In this document: one piece after another, positions 52,296-61,453 of the stretch
Layout of the letters: each line of letters begins with the position of its first letter
Numbering within the stretch: position 1 is the stretch's first letter
Origin: Alkaliphilus flagellatus
GTDB lineage: Bacteria; Bacillota; Clostridia; Peptostreptococcales; Natronincolaceae
Direction of reading: 5' to 3'
Assembly (NCBI RefSeq): GCF_018919215.1
Contig: NZ_JAHLQK010000001.1
Location: 342,430 to 406,429, forward strand
DNA: 64,000 bases
Notes under the pieces: generated by a model
What the model was told of the DNA's origin: nothing
Seen by the model: the letters and a program-made list of their open reading frames with translations, nothing else
The model's database searches: none
Made by a program: the position numbers and the translations under genes

Positions 52296-52339
52296 CAATT
52301 CTAAGACTCTATCTTCGGTAAGATAGAGTCTTAGAATTG
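52296..52339. repeat. Perfect 20-bp hairpin upstream of the efflux operon
   Basis: CAATTCTAAGACTCTATCTT (52296-52315) is exactly complementary to 52320-52339, with CGGT as loop. It sits 39 nt before the macA-like start on the minus strand. There is no T tract. It could be a leader structure of the operon or a repeat. The rest of 52340-52688 shows no gene. Confidence 0.8.
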
Positions 52340-52688
52340 TATAGTTCATGGAACCACACGACTTGATGTTCAAATAAAATTAAAACTCCATATAAACTTG
52401 AGTATTTGGTTATCTTTATAGTAATGTGCTAATATGAATTCAATATGAATTTTTCTTATAGTATACTTTTTTATGCCATAATAAAATATGGGTATTGAGG
52501 AAAAAAATTCAATTTGGTAGCTAGGAGGATGCTCAGCCAACTGTGCTACTTTTTTAGGATAAATGAAAGAGTAAATTTTGATTTATTTCTAATATTTAGA
52601 TATAAGAACAATATATAAATAAAATATAAGTTTAGTAACTCAGATTAGTGAGAATATATGATATATAGGAACATAAGGAGGAATGATT

Positions 52689-53501
52689 ATGGATATAACT
52701 ATGAATAACGTATTATTTGCTTTTGGGCTAACACTATTTGCAGGGTTATCTACAGGTATTGGTAGTGCATTGGCATTTTATACAAAACAAACAAATAAAA
52801 AGTTTTTATCTGCAGCCTTGGGTTTCTCTGCAGGTGTAATGATTTATGTTTCAATGATTGAAATATTTGTAAAGGCAAGAGACTCTTTAGAAGCTGTTTA
52901 TGGATCGACAAAAGGATATTGGTTTACAACAATTGCTTTTTTTGCGGGTATAGCACTAATTGCAATAATTGATAACTTTGTACCAAGTGCTGAAAATCCA
53001 CACGAAGCACGGGATGTAAAGGATATGAAATTAGAAAATACAAATGATCCTGAATTACTGAGAATGGGATTGTTTTCTGCTTTAGCCATAGCGATTCATA
53101 ATTTCCCTGAAGGATTAGCAACATTTACTGGAGCAATGCAAGATCCAACACTAGGAATTAGTATAGCAGTTGCTATTGCAATCCACAATATTCCAGAAGG
53201 TATTGCAGTTTCTGTACCAATTTATTTTGCTACTGGAAATCGTAAAAAAGCATTTTTGTATTCTTTTCTTTCAGGTCTATCTGAACCTGTAGGTGCAATA
53301 TTAGGATATTTTCTTTTAATGAGATTTTTTAATGATGCAATGTTTGGAGTAATATTTGCTGCTGTTGCAGGAATCATGGTTTATATTTCTTTAGATGAGT
53401 TACTTCCAACAGCTGAGAAATACGGAGAACATCATATTGCTATTTATGGGCTTATCTCTGGAATGATTGTTATGGCTCTAAGCTTGTTAATGTTTGCATA
53501 A
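52689..53501 (+). CDS. zupT: ZIP-family metal transporter
   Basis: 270 aa from ATG 52689; AGGAGG at 52676-52681 gives a 7-nt spacing, and the upstream ATG at 52683 is too close. Eight helices with metal-binding motifs [10 protein letters not shown] in helix IV and HNIPEGIAV in helix V, both characteristic of the GufA/ZupT branch. Imports zinc or other divalent metals. Single gene. Confidence 0.95.
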   Translation: MDITMNNVLFAFGLTLFAGLSTGIGSALAFYTKQTNKKFLSAALGFSAGVMIYVSMIEIFVKARDSLEAVYGSTKGYWFTTIAFFAGIALIAIIDNFVPSAENPHEARDVKDMKLENTNDPELLRMGLFSALAIAIHNFPEGLATFTGAMQDPTLGISIAVAIAIHNIPEGIAVSVPIYFATGNRKKAFLYSFLSGLSEPVGAILGYFLLMRFFNDAMFGVIFAAVAGIMVYISLDELLPTAEKYGEHHIAIYGLISGMIVMALSLLMFA

Positions 53502-53562
53502 GGAATTTAATATTAAAACTGAGAATATAAACTTCAAAAAAGTTTTAAATCGAGAAATCTAC

Positions 53563-53591
53563 TTGACAAATTATATAAATCTGTATATTAT
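53563..53591 (+). promoter_or_regulatory. Sigma-A promoter P1 of the thioredoxin operon
   Basis: TTGACA (53563-53568), 17-bp spacer, TATTAT (53586-53591), both near consensus. The transcript would have a leader of about 115 nt. Confidence 0.7.
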
Positions 53592-53644
53592 GTTATTACG
53601 ATATATAAATATAATTTCGTTATCCTAGAAAAGATAATTTAGTG

Positions 53645-53698
53645 TTGACGAAGGAAAAACTTAGTAGTATCATATATAATGATACCCTATAGGGGTAT
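53645..53698 (+). promoter_or_regulatory. Promoter P2 with CsoR/CstR-like operator
   Basis: TTGACG (53645-53650), 17 bp, TATCAT (53668-53673). From 53682 to 53698 runs ATACCCTATAGGGGTAT, a near-palindrome of the ATACCC...GGGTAT type bound by CsoR-family repressors, covering the P2 start site. Before a thioredoxin pair, a persulfide-sensing CstR or copper-sensing CsoR is a plausible regulator; neither gene is in the window. Confidence 0.55.
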
Positions 53699-53714
53699 AA
53701 AAGGAGGAAGAATT

Positions 53715-54029
53715 ATGGTAATGAATATAAACGAGACAAATTTTAATGAAGTAATAAACAGCGATATACCTGTAGTAGTAGACTTTTGGGCACCATGGTG
53801 TGGACCTTGTAAAATGCTTGGCCCAGTTATAGAAGAGGTAGCAAACGAGTTAGAAGGAAAAATTAAAGTTACTAAGCTAAATGTTGATGAAAATCAATCA
53901 ATAGCAATAGAATATAATGTTGCTAGTATACCAACAGTTTTAGTATTTAAAAATGGTAAAATTATAGATAAATTTATCGGTTTTATGCCTAAAAATGCTA
54001 TTATAGCACAGTTAGAAAAACATGTGTAA
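53715..54029 (+). CDS. trxA: Thioredoxin
   Basis: 104 aa from ATG 53715, chosen for GGAGGAAG 5 nt upstream; codons before it run into the operator. The active site is VDFWAPWCGPCKMLGP, with the cis-Pro in ASIPTVLVFKNG. Reduces protein disulfides and peroxiredoxins such as Bcp. The following gene encodes its probable reductase, 55 nt on. Confidence 0.96.
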   Translation: MVMNINETNFNEVINSDIPVVVDFWAPWCGPCKMLGPVIEEVANELEGKIKVTKLNVDENQSIAIEYNVASIPTVLVFKNGKIIDKFIGFMPKNAIIAQLEKHV

Positions 54030-54084
54030 ATAGTACAGAAATATTTAATCTAATTAAGTGTTACTCCTAAGAGGTGAAGATTGA

Positions 54085-54945
54085 ATGAGTGAAAGATATG
54101 ATATAGCTATCGTCGGAAGTGGACCAGCAGGAATTACAGCGGCAATCAATGCAAGAATTAGAAACAAAAAGATAATAGTTTTTGGGTATGAGAATTTAAG
54201 CAATAAACTATATCTAGCACCGAAGATAGATAATTATGTAGGATTTTATGGAATTAGCGGCAAGGAGTTGACTAAGAAATTTAAAGAGCACTTAGATGAA
54301 ATGAATATAGATATTACCTATGAAAGAGTAGATAATATCTATGCCATGGGAGACTATTATGCTCTAATGATTAGTGATAAAACCTATGAAGCTACATCTT
54401 TAATTTTAGCCACAGGGGTTCAGTTTGGAAAGCCTTTTAAAGGAGAAAGTGAATTCCTAGGGCGAGGAGTAGGCTATTGTGCTACCTGTGATGCACCTTT
54501 ATATAAAAATAAAGTAGTTACTATTATAGGATATAATAATGAATCTATAGAAGAAGCAAACTATGTTAGTGAGCTGGCTTCAAAAGTTTATTTTATACCT
54601 ATGTTTAAAGGTGAATATGATTTAAATAGTAATATAGAAATAATTAATGATAAACCTGTTGAAATAATAGGTGATAGTATGGTTAAAAAGATAATTCTTA
54701 GAAATTCAGAGTTAGAAAGCGATGGAGTGTTTATTTTAAGAGATAGTATATCACCTGATCAACTAGTACCTGGACTTCTTGTAGAGGATGGACATATTAA
54801 AGTAAATAGGGATATGGAAACTAATCTTAAGGGGTGCTATGCGGCAGGTGACTCTACTGGCAAACCTTATCAGTATTTGAAAGCAATGGGTGAAGGTCAG
54901 GTGGCAGCTTTAAACGCTGTTTCTTATATAGATAAAAAGTGCTAA
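54085..54945 (+). CDS. Thioredoxin reductase, ferredoxin-dependent flavin type (FFTR-like)
   Basis: 286 aa, shorter than NADPH-dependent TrxB (about 305-320). FAD site AIVGSGPAGITAAINAR, redox disulfide YCATCDAPL, and CYAAGDSTGKPYQY at the C-terminal FAD segment. In the second nucleotide domain the usual GGGxSA motif is replaced by IGYNNESIEEANYV and the arginines that grip the NADPH phosphate (HRR...R) are absent. That matches the ferredoxin-dependent reductases described in Clostridia, suggesting electrons come from reduced ferredoxin. Pairs with trxA upstream. Confidence 0.9.
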   Translation: MSERYDIAIVGSGPAGITAAINARIRNKKIIVFGYENLSNKLYLAPKIDNYVGFYGISGKELTKKFKEHLDEMNIDITYERVDNIYAMGDYYALMISDKTYEATSLILATGVQFGKPFKGESEFLGRGVGYCATCDAPLYKNKVVTIIGYNNESIEEANYVSELASKVYFIPMFKGEYDLNSNIEIINDKPVEIIGDSMVKKIILRNSELESDGVFILRDSISPDQLVPGLLVEDGHIKVNRDMETNLKGCYAAGDSTGKPYQYLKAMGEGQVAALNAVSYIDKKC

Positions 54946-54972
54946 CAATTTAATTGTTAGCATTTTTTATTT
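54941..54972 (+). terminator. Terminator of the thioredoxin operon
   Basis: GCTAACAAT/ATTGTTAGC stem beginning at the stop codon, then ATTTTTTATTT. Confidence 0.92.
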
Positions 54973-55151
54973 ATATTTAAAAAATTATTTAACCAATTAA
55001 AATTATTTATATAATAGTAGATGGTTTTGAAATTAATTTATTGCTAAAGATAATTATAGATATAAACTTATGTGATACAATTAAATTAGCTACTTAAGAA
55101 CCTATTTAAATAAGGATATTGAGGGAATGTATTTGCAAAGGACGTGACAAC

Positions 55152-55427
55152 ATGAGTAAAATATATGAATTTGAAGCTGAGATTAAAAAGGTACCGGACA
55201 TTGATGGTGCATATATTGAGATACCATTTGATGTAAAAGCTGAGTTTGGAAAAGGGCGTGTTCCTGTTACTGCCACTTTTGATGGTGAACCATATGATGG
55301 TAGCTTGGTTAGAATGAAAACACCTTGTCATATCATCGGCATTAGAAAAGATATCCGTGGGAAAATTGGCAAGCAAGCAGGAGATATTATTAAGGTTACT
55401 ATTGTAGAAAGAGTAGTAAAAAAATAA
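55152..55427 (+). CDS. DUF1905-domain protein
   Basis: 91 aa from ATG 55152, with AAGGACGTGA upstream. The whole protein is a DUF1905 domain: [40 protein letters not shown] and [20 protein letters not shown]. Function unknown; members often stand alone or precede a YdeI/OmdA-like domain, which is absent. Ends at a strong shared terminator. Confidence 0.85.
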   Translation: MSKIYEFEAEIKKVPDIDGAYIEIPFDVKAEFGKGRVPVTATFDGEPYDGSLVRMKTPCHIIGIRKDIRGKIGKQAGDIIKVTIVERVVKK

Positions 55428-55437
55428 ATATAATAAA

Positions 55438-55473
55438 GCTATGCCACCGCTTATTTTAAGTCGGTGGCATAGC
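55438..55473. terminator. Bidirectional terminator
   Basis: GCTATGCCACCG/CGGTGGCATAGC, a perfect 12-bp stem, flanked by A/T tracts, between the DUF1905 gene and the convergent permease. Confidence 0.88.
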
Positions 55474-55494
55474 TATTTTATTATGAAATATATA

Positions 55495-57006
55495 TTAGTC
55501 TACCATCAAATTCTTTTGTAGCTGAGATTCATCTTCAGAGTCTTTTAGAGTAATATTTAGTACTATAAAAGCAATACCTATTATTAAATAGGCTAAGGCA
55601 TACTTATAGTCAAAAAATAGACTTAGTTTAGGTGCATGAATTAGCCCTACAGCTGAAAGTATAGCTCCTATAAAAGAAACAACAGAAGCCTTTTTAAATT
55701 CATTATCTAATATAAATACTAAAATTGCTCCCCATATTAAGGCGGTAAACATAGCGCCTTGACCTAGAGGTATTATTGCTGAGGATACCTTTTCTAAGGC
55801 TTCGGGAGCTGAAGAAGCAAATTTACTTTGAAGATAATTAGCTAAATATGGGAGCATTGCTAATACAACCGCTGGGTAATGCTTTTCTTCAACGGATGAG
55901 AAAGCTTGAGATACCATAGATATTCCTACGAATACTAAGATGGGGGCTACGACTGGTAAAGGTATAATCTTTGACATAGCAGCTATAATTCCAAAGGTTG
56001 ATGCTAGTAAAAATACAAGGCCGTTAATAATTGAATACCCTCTTCCTGCATTTGTCCATTTGGCACTAACGGATGCAATATAAACAGTAGTTGGGAATAC
56101 GCCACCGAATAATGCCCCGATCATAGTTCCAACTCCATCAAATAGCTGAGCTTCAGCTACATTATAACTATCTCCTGCAGCTGACATAGCTTCTACGTTA
56201 TTCATTGTTTCTATAAAGTTGTAAATAGATATAGGCAATAAGACTGCTAGTAGGCCTATCATAGGGCCGAATAAATATTGTAGTCCTTCAATAAAAGTAA
56301 GGGAAGGTAAAGGCGGGTAGAATCCTACATTTGCAAGTCCTTCAGTGACCTGACCAATATTAGCCTCTCTAAAAGCGTAAGCTAAAACTGTACCAATTAT
56401 TATTGCAAATAGTGAGGCTGGAATTTTAAAAGGCATCTGCTTTTTAGCTACAAGTCCTACTAATATTATAGCGAGTACGAATATTCCTATTATAGGAGCT
56501 TCATAAGTGTGAAAAAACATTTGTCCACCGATTACTGAAAATGCCACACCTGCTAAGGCACCTAACATAGAAGCTCGTGGAAGATTATTTTTAATCCAAG
56601 TTCCAACAAGACTACCTAAAGATTCTACTACACCACCTAGGAAACAGGCAGCTACTCCAATTTTCCAAGCAATTTGTGGATCACCTGTAAAGTCAAGAGC
56701 AGGTTTCATAACTCCAAAGAGATAAATAAACATAACAGGGGTACTTATACCATATGATAAGGCGGTTACATCTAGACGATTTTCTTTTACGGATAATTTC
56801 GATGCCATGTGGGCATAATAAAAGTTTCCAAACAATACACCTATAGCTGCACCAGGAATAACTTTGCTATATACGATATCAGCAGGATAGCCAATGCTGA
56901 TCATTGTAATAGCTATTACTACAAAGTTTGCCAAGTTATTTTGAAACAAAGCAAAAAATGCGTCTATATCCTCCTTAATAAACCAAGGATATTTTTTTAT
57001 CTCCAT
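55495..57006 (-). CDS. AzgA-like NCS2 permease
   Basis: 503 aa, AAAGGAGGG upstream. About 13 helices with DIDAFFALFQNNLANFVVIA at the start, GISTPVMFIYLFGVM, the acidic segment YNFIETMNNVEAMSAAG in place of the nucleobase site, FGGVFPTTVYI, and GGVVESLGSL. Related to the AGZA adenine/guanine/hypoxanthine branch of the NCS2 fold. The exact substrate is not predicted. Third NCS2 permease of the window. Begins 95 nt downstream of the PP-loop ATPase stop. Confidence 0.88.
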   Translation of the reverse strand: MEIKKYPWFIKEDIDAFFALFQNNLANFVVIAITMISIGYPADIVYSKVIPGAAIGVLFGNFYYAHMASKLSVKENRLDVTALSYGISTPVMFIYLFGVMKPALDFTGDPQIAWKIGVAACFLGGVVESLGSLVGTWIKNNLPRASMLGALAGVAFSVIGGQMFFHTYEAPIIGIFVLAIILVGLVAKKQMPFKIPASLFAIIIGTVLAYAFREANIGQVTEGLANVGFYPPLPSLTFIEGLQYLFGPMIGLLAVLLPISIYNFIETMNNVEAMSAAGDSYNVAEAQLFDGVGTMIGALFGGVFPTTVYIASVSAKWTNAGRGYSIINGLVFLLASTFGIIAAMSKIIPLPVVAPILVFVGISMVSQAFSSVEEKHYPAVVLAMLPYLANYLQSKFASSAPEALEKVSSAIIPLGQGAMFTALIWGAILVFILDNEFKKASVVSFIGAILSAVGLIHAPKLSLFFDYKYALAYLIIGIAFIVLNITLKDSEDESQLQKNLMVD

Positions 57007-57100
57007 AAGAATCCCTCCTTTTACTTTAATATATTTGAGGCTTATAGCAATAATTCATCATTTATTTGTTTTATTTTGTATAGTTATGAAAAGCTATCTG

Positions 57101-58405
57101 TTAAACCATATTAAATACTCTAATAGCCTTGGCAAATTCATCGGAATATTCCTTTAATTCTTTAGAATTTATTACATCATATGCGCTCAAACTCTTCATG
57201 TTATTTTCATCAAATGCAGTCATAGTCTCAAGATACTTAGATATTTGGTTTTTAACAAAGCTTTGATATTTCGGTGGGACCAATTCTATAGAAGGACTAT
57301 ACCATTTTTCAAACCAGGATAAATCAAGGATATCACCTCTAGTTTTCTTCTTTAATAGATTCATTAGTTGATGATTACCCTTATACTTTGAAGCAATATA
57401 GGCAAATAAACATTCAAAGTAAGCTGGAAATTGAGATAGATAAAGTTCAGCTGATGGAATTTTAAATAATTTGGATAGAAAATCATCATCTATGTCTTTA
57501 TTTTTAATCGTTAGCTCTATTAGCTTTTTTCTAAAGCACTTAAAACAATTCATACAAGGTTTTCCAACTTCACCCCGGACGCAGGACTCTGCTATATCGT
57601 AATAAGGAGAGTCCATCACAATTTTCAAAGTAGCAATCTCTGATATTCCTGCAACTACTTGATTAAAAGGAACTCCTACAATTTCAAACAATTTACCCCA
57701 TCTAAGAAAATGGAGTCTTTGGGCATAATCTTCAAACACTGGATTAGATATTTTATAGGCTGTTTCAATAGGTGTACCAAAAGCTACACTATCTAAACCA
57801 ATATAATCGGATAATAAAAGGACAGGTATTGCAGCTGCGACATCTACTGGAAATCCAACTCGTGTCCTTATATATTCTAAATCGGTCTCGATCTGATAAA
57901 CGGATCGCCCACTTTCTCTTAATATCTTACATGCAAAGTGGGCTGCTTCTTTTTTATATAGTGTTTTAGTACTAACTCCATCTGGTATGATTCTGTCTAA
58001 ATAAAAGAGTTTAGTTTCTGATGGAAGTAGTACCAGTGCGGCTGTAGAGTCTACGCCGCCACTATAGGATAGAGCAGGGAACCCATTTTGAGGTATGCTT
58101 CTTGCCTGTAAACTATGATTTACAGGCAAAATTTTTTTATTGGTACATTCCTTAAATTTATCATGGAAGGTTTTACTTACTCCTATAGGTAATATTATTT
58201 TAGAACCTGTAAACGGATAAATTATGAGTATAGTTACCAGTGCTAATACATCTGGATGAATAGAATCAATATTCCAATCAATCGGTAGTCTTACTGTACA
58301 GGTTTGCCTTGTCATTGTGGCATTTTGATAAGTAATTCTATCATCTTCGTGAAGTCTAAAATAAAATTTGAGTATTCCTTTTTTACACTTATATTCAACC
58401 TTCAT
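57101..58405 (-). CDS. PP-loop ATPase (QueC-like core, uncharacterised larger family)
   Basis: 434 aa, GGAGGTG upstream. An N-terminal region of about 110 residues without a known fold precedes the PP-loop LSYSGGVDSTAALVLLPSE (residues 112-130), the ATP-pyrophosphatase signature. Later CVRGEVGKPCMNCFKCFRKKL contributes a cysteine cluster likely to bind zinc, as in QueC. It probably activates a carboxyl or carbonyl group by adenylation for amide, thio or nitrile formation. Possibly the DUF6395 family, which I cannot verify. It is next to a MurG-like glycosyltransferase, so the substrate may be a sugar or sugar-linked product. Confidence 0.85.
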   Translation of the reverse strand: MKVEYKCKKGILKFYFRLHEDDRITYQNATMTRQTCTVRLPIDWNIDSIHPDVLALVTILIIYPFTGSKIILPIGVSKTFHDKFKECTNKKILPVNHSLQARSIPQNGFPALSYSGGVDSTAALVLLPSETKLFYLDRIIPDGVSTKTLYKKEAAHFACKILRESGRSVYQIETDLEYIRTRVGFPVDVAAAIPVLLLSDYIGLDSVAFGTPIETAYKISNPVFEDYAQRLHFLRWGKLFEIVGVPFNQVVAGISEIATLKIVMDSPYYDIAESCVRGEVGKPCMNCFKCFRKKLIELTIKNKDIDDDFLSKLFKIPSAELYLSQFPAYFECLFAYIASKYKGNHQLMNLLKKKTRGDILDLSWFEKWYSPSIELVPPKYQSFVKNQISKYLETMTAFDENNMKSLSAYDVINSKELKEYSDEFAKAIRVFNMV

Positions 58406-58430
58406 ATTTACACCTCCAATACAATATTGA

Positions 58431-59537
58431 TTAAAGCTTTAAAATTAGTTTTGCAATATCCTCAGCCCCATTTTGAATATTTAATTTTTGTGTATTATTA
58501 CGTATTATCATATTATTAGATAGATTAAGGACATTATCTATTGCATTTTCAAGTTCTTGATAATTAGGGTTTCTAAGTACTATAGCAGCCTTTGCTTTTT
58601 CTGCAACCATAGATCTAGCTACTTGATCGTCGGATTTAGTTTTCTCATTTGGAATGAAAATTGATGGCACTCCAAAGTGCATTAACTCAAAAAATGTATT
58701 GTAGCCTGCTGCTGAAATTGTGAGATCAAAAGCATTATAATATCTCGAATTAGGATAATCTTTTAAAGTTAATAATCTTTCTATTGATATTTCAATTCTA
58801 TTACTAGTAATAATAGATTCTCCAAGAACAAAATATAGATCTTTTCTATTTTCTAGGATAGAGAGCAAAATTGACAAAGTGGATTCTATATCGTTTATAT
58901 TACCTGCTCCCAATTGAATATAAACTAATTTATATTCATTGGGTATTTTTAATATTTCTTTCACTTCGTCCTTTGATAGCAATTCTGATTTATCTAGGTA
59001 TATAACAGGATTACAATAGTGATATTTTATTTCAGCTTGAGAATCTAAATTGATTTGATATTCCCCAGGTATAATTATATGGTGAAAAAAGTTTTCTTTA
59101 CTTTTAGTTTCAACATCCTTCTCTGGTTTATTTTGCTTTCTTTTTACCCATACTCGTTTTAAGGATGTAATTCCTTCGGTTGCAGCCATTACGCCATAAT
59201 ATACGAATGCACCATCGTATACAAATGTTTTAGGTTGGTGTAGTTGTAAAATTAATTTAAGTTGCTTCTCTAATAATTCATTCCACTGGTTACTCCAAAT
59301 ATAATCTGGAAAGAACATTTTTGAAGGAATATAATATGCTAAGAAACCTTCCTGTAAGATTAGATTAATTGCTGGACTAGTTGTAAAAAAAATAATCTCT
59401 CTATTTGGATCTATTTTTCGTATTCTTCTAGCAATAGCTAAGGTTCTAGTAAGGTGCCCTAGTCCAGCTCCATTTGTAGGCATGAAAAGTATACTATTTT
59501 TCATGGATTCTCTAGAGGCTCCAGACTCAATGTACAT
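58431..59537 (-). CDS. MurG-like glycosyltransferase (GT28 fold), copy 1
   Basis: 368 aa, GTGGGGTGAAA upstream. N-terminal LFMPTNGAGLGHLTRTLAIARRI is a glycine-rich loop like MurG's GGTGGHxxP. C-terminal donor-binding segment LTISAAGYNTFFELMHFGVPSIFIPNE with the Glu for ribose or uracil. About 45% identical by eye to the copy at 61454. Transfers a UDP-activated sugar. It lies 25 nt from the PP-loop gene and runs in the same direction. Confidence 0.9.
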   Translation of the reverse strand: MYIESGASRESMKNSILFMPTNGAGLGHLTRTLAIARRIRKIDPNREIIFFTTSPAINLILQEGFLAYYIPSKMFFPDYIWSNQWNELLEKQLKLILQLHQPKTFVYDGAFVYYGVMAATEGITSLKRVWVKRKQNKPEKDVETKSKENFFHHIIIPGEYQINLDSQAEIKYHYCNPVIYLDKSELLSKDEVKEILKIPNEYKLVYIQLGAGNINDIESTLSILLSILENRKDLYFVLGESIITSNRIEISIERLLTLKDYPNSRYYNAFDLTISAAGYNTFFELMHFGVPSIFIPNEKTKSDDQVARSMVAEKAKAAIVLRNPNYQELENAIDNVLNLSNNMIIRNNTQKLNIQNGAEDIAKLILKL

Positions 59538-59601
59538 TTTAATTTCACCCCACTTTGTAATTTTTTAATACATAATAATTATAGTAATTGATGGGAATTA
59601 T

Positions 59602-59650
59602 TTATTTAAGAATGAACCTCAGGGTTATCCTAAGGTTCATTCTTAAATAA
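59602..59650 (-). terminator. Terminator overlapping the end of nhaC
   Basis: TTATTTAAGAATGAACCT (59602-59619) pairs perfectly with 59633-59650, with more pairing inward. Its 3' part is the last coding region of nhaC. Confidence 0.8.
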
Positions 59651-61318
59651 CACATCCTTTTCTGGATTCTTACCGAGTATTTGCACTATACAAATGAGCA
59701 GACAAATTCCAACAACTATTGTAAAGATTGGATTTAATCTTAATATTCCTACTAAAACATAGCTTATTAAGGTCACAAATGCTACTGTTAATGCATATGG
59801 CATCTGAGTTTTCACATGTTCAATATGATCAGATCCTGAAGACAATGAGGACATAATTGTGGTATCTGAAATTGGAGAGCAATGATCGCCGAAGATTGAA
59901 CCTGTTAACACTGATCCTAGAGTTACTAATATCAAGGAAGGATCAGCTGTTCCATTTAATACAAAGCTGTTAGCTATAGGAAGTGCCATTGGTATAAGGA
60001 TTGCCATAGTTCCCCAAGATGTACCTGTAGCAAATGATACTATACAGGAAATAGTAAATATAATAACTGGAATTAGTCCAGTCGGAAATTTATCGGATAC
60101 GATTCCAACCAGAAAATCAGCAGTTCCTATAGATGATGTAATACTGCCTAAGGACCAGGCTAAAACTAGCACCATACAGGAGGCTAGCATTGATTTTGAA
60201 CCTTCGATCCACGCATCAAAGGATTCAGCGAGATTCAAAATCTTCTGGCTTATTCCCATTAATATAGCAATTATACTAGCAACAACGGATGACCACATTA
60301 GTGCTATACTTACATCTGCATTGCCAAAGGAAATTCTAATTCCCTCCAAGCTAAAGGGACTAATGTTTGCTTCGGAAAAGCTGTATCCACTATACCAAAT
60401 GGCAAAAAAACTAACTACAATTAAGGTTAATATTGGTATAATTGCATTATAGGCTTTATATTTTACATTTTTATTAAGGTCAATTTTAGAAACTTCACTG
60501 TTTTTCATAACTTTAGCTTCATCTGAAAAGACTTTACCGGTTAATCGTGCTCTTTGCTCTGCTTTATACATTGGTCCGTAGTCCTTGTTAAGGGCAGCTA
60601 TTATAATAACAAAGATCAATGCATATATACAATAAAATCTGTAAGGAATTGTTTGGATAAATATTTCGTAGGAATTTACATTCATCCCAAGAGATGTATA
60701 AGCATCCTTAATAAGACCTAATTCGTATCCAATCCAAGTTGATAATAATGCTATACCTGTTATGGGAGCAGCTGTGGAGTCCACAATATAAGACAGCTTT
60801 TCTCTGGAAACCTTTACACGATCGGTTAATGGTTGCATTGTAGAACCAACTATCAATGTATTTGAGTAATCGTCAAAAAAGATAAGCATCCCCATTAGCC
60901 ATGTAATAATTTGAGCGCTTCTTGCAGTAGTAGCTCTTTTAGCCAAGCTTTCTGCTATTGCTCTAGTCCCACCTATTTTATTAACTACGCCAATCATACC
61001 TCCAATACAGAAGGTAAATATCAAAGTGCCAGCGTTCCATTTATCTGATAGTGCACCTACTATAAATTGATCCATGGTTCTAAAAAATCCTATCATAGGA
61101 TTCCAACCATTAAGGATTGTGGCACCAATAAATACTCCAAAAAATAAGGATAGAAGTACTTGTTTTGTAATGAAAGCAAGAAGGATTGCAAGTAATGGAG
61201 GTATTATTGATACCCATCCAAAATGTCCTTCGTGCTCTAATGTATTATTAGGTGCTACAAAAAATAACCCAAGTATAATAATACAGAGTATAATCATAAT
61301 CCATTTAGTTTTTATCAT
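59630..61318 (-). CDS. NhaC-family antiporter, second copy
   Basis: 562 aa, longer than the copy at 44758. GGAGGTT upstream. NhaC segments are GTSWGTMAILIPMALPIANSF, GSIFGDHCSPISDTTIMSSLSSG and ITWLMGMLIFFDDYSNTLIVGS. The 12-helix pattern is interrupted by a cytoplasmic stretch of about 45 residues (KAEQRARLTGKVFSDEAKVM). It exchanges sodium or an amino acid/organic acid for protons. Sits between the two glycosyltransferase genes in the same direction, though its role there is unclear. Confidence 0.92.
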   Translation of the reverse strand: MIKTKWIMIILCIIILGLFFVAPNNTLEHEGHFGWVSIIPPLLAILLAFITKQVLLSLFFGVFIGATILNGWNPMIGFFRTMDQFIVGALSDKWNAGTLIFTFCIGGMIGVVNKIGGTRAIAESLAKRATTARSAQIITWLMGMLIFFDDYSNTLIVGSTMQPLTDRVKVSREKLSYIVDSTAAPITGIALLSTWIGYELGLIKDAYTSLGMNVNSYEIFIQTIPYRFYCIYALIFVIIIAALNKDYGPMYKAEQRARLTGKVFSDEAKVMKNSEVSKIDLNKNVKYKAYNAIIPILTLIVVSFFAIWYSGYSFSEANISPFSLEGIRISFGNADVSIALMWSSVVASIIAILMGISQKILNLAESFDAWIEGSKSMLASCMVLVLAWSLGSITSSIGTADFLVGIVSDKFPTGLIPVIIFTISCIVSFATGTSWGTMAILIPMALPIANSFVLNGTADPSLILVTLGSVLTGSIFGDHCSPISDTTIMSSLSSGSDHIEHVKTQMPYALTVAFVTLISYVLVGILRLNPIFTIVVGICLLICIVQILGKNPEKDVLFKNEP

Positions 61319-61453
61319 GTTTTAACCTCCAATTTTATATATAGAATAGCTTTAAAAACGCATATATTAATATATTCAAAACTGTAGCTAGGGGTTAATA
61401 TTTTATTGTTTTTATATATTAATAATTGCTACTATACAAAAAATTGATAAGCG

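Noticed and set aside
52520-52558. GTAGC...GCTAC with TTTTTT after it, possible terminator before zupT
   Set aside because: The stem is only 5 bp with a 25-nt loop, so a stable terminator is unlikely.
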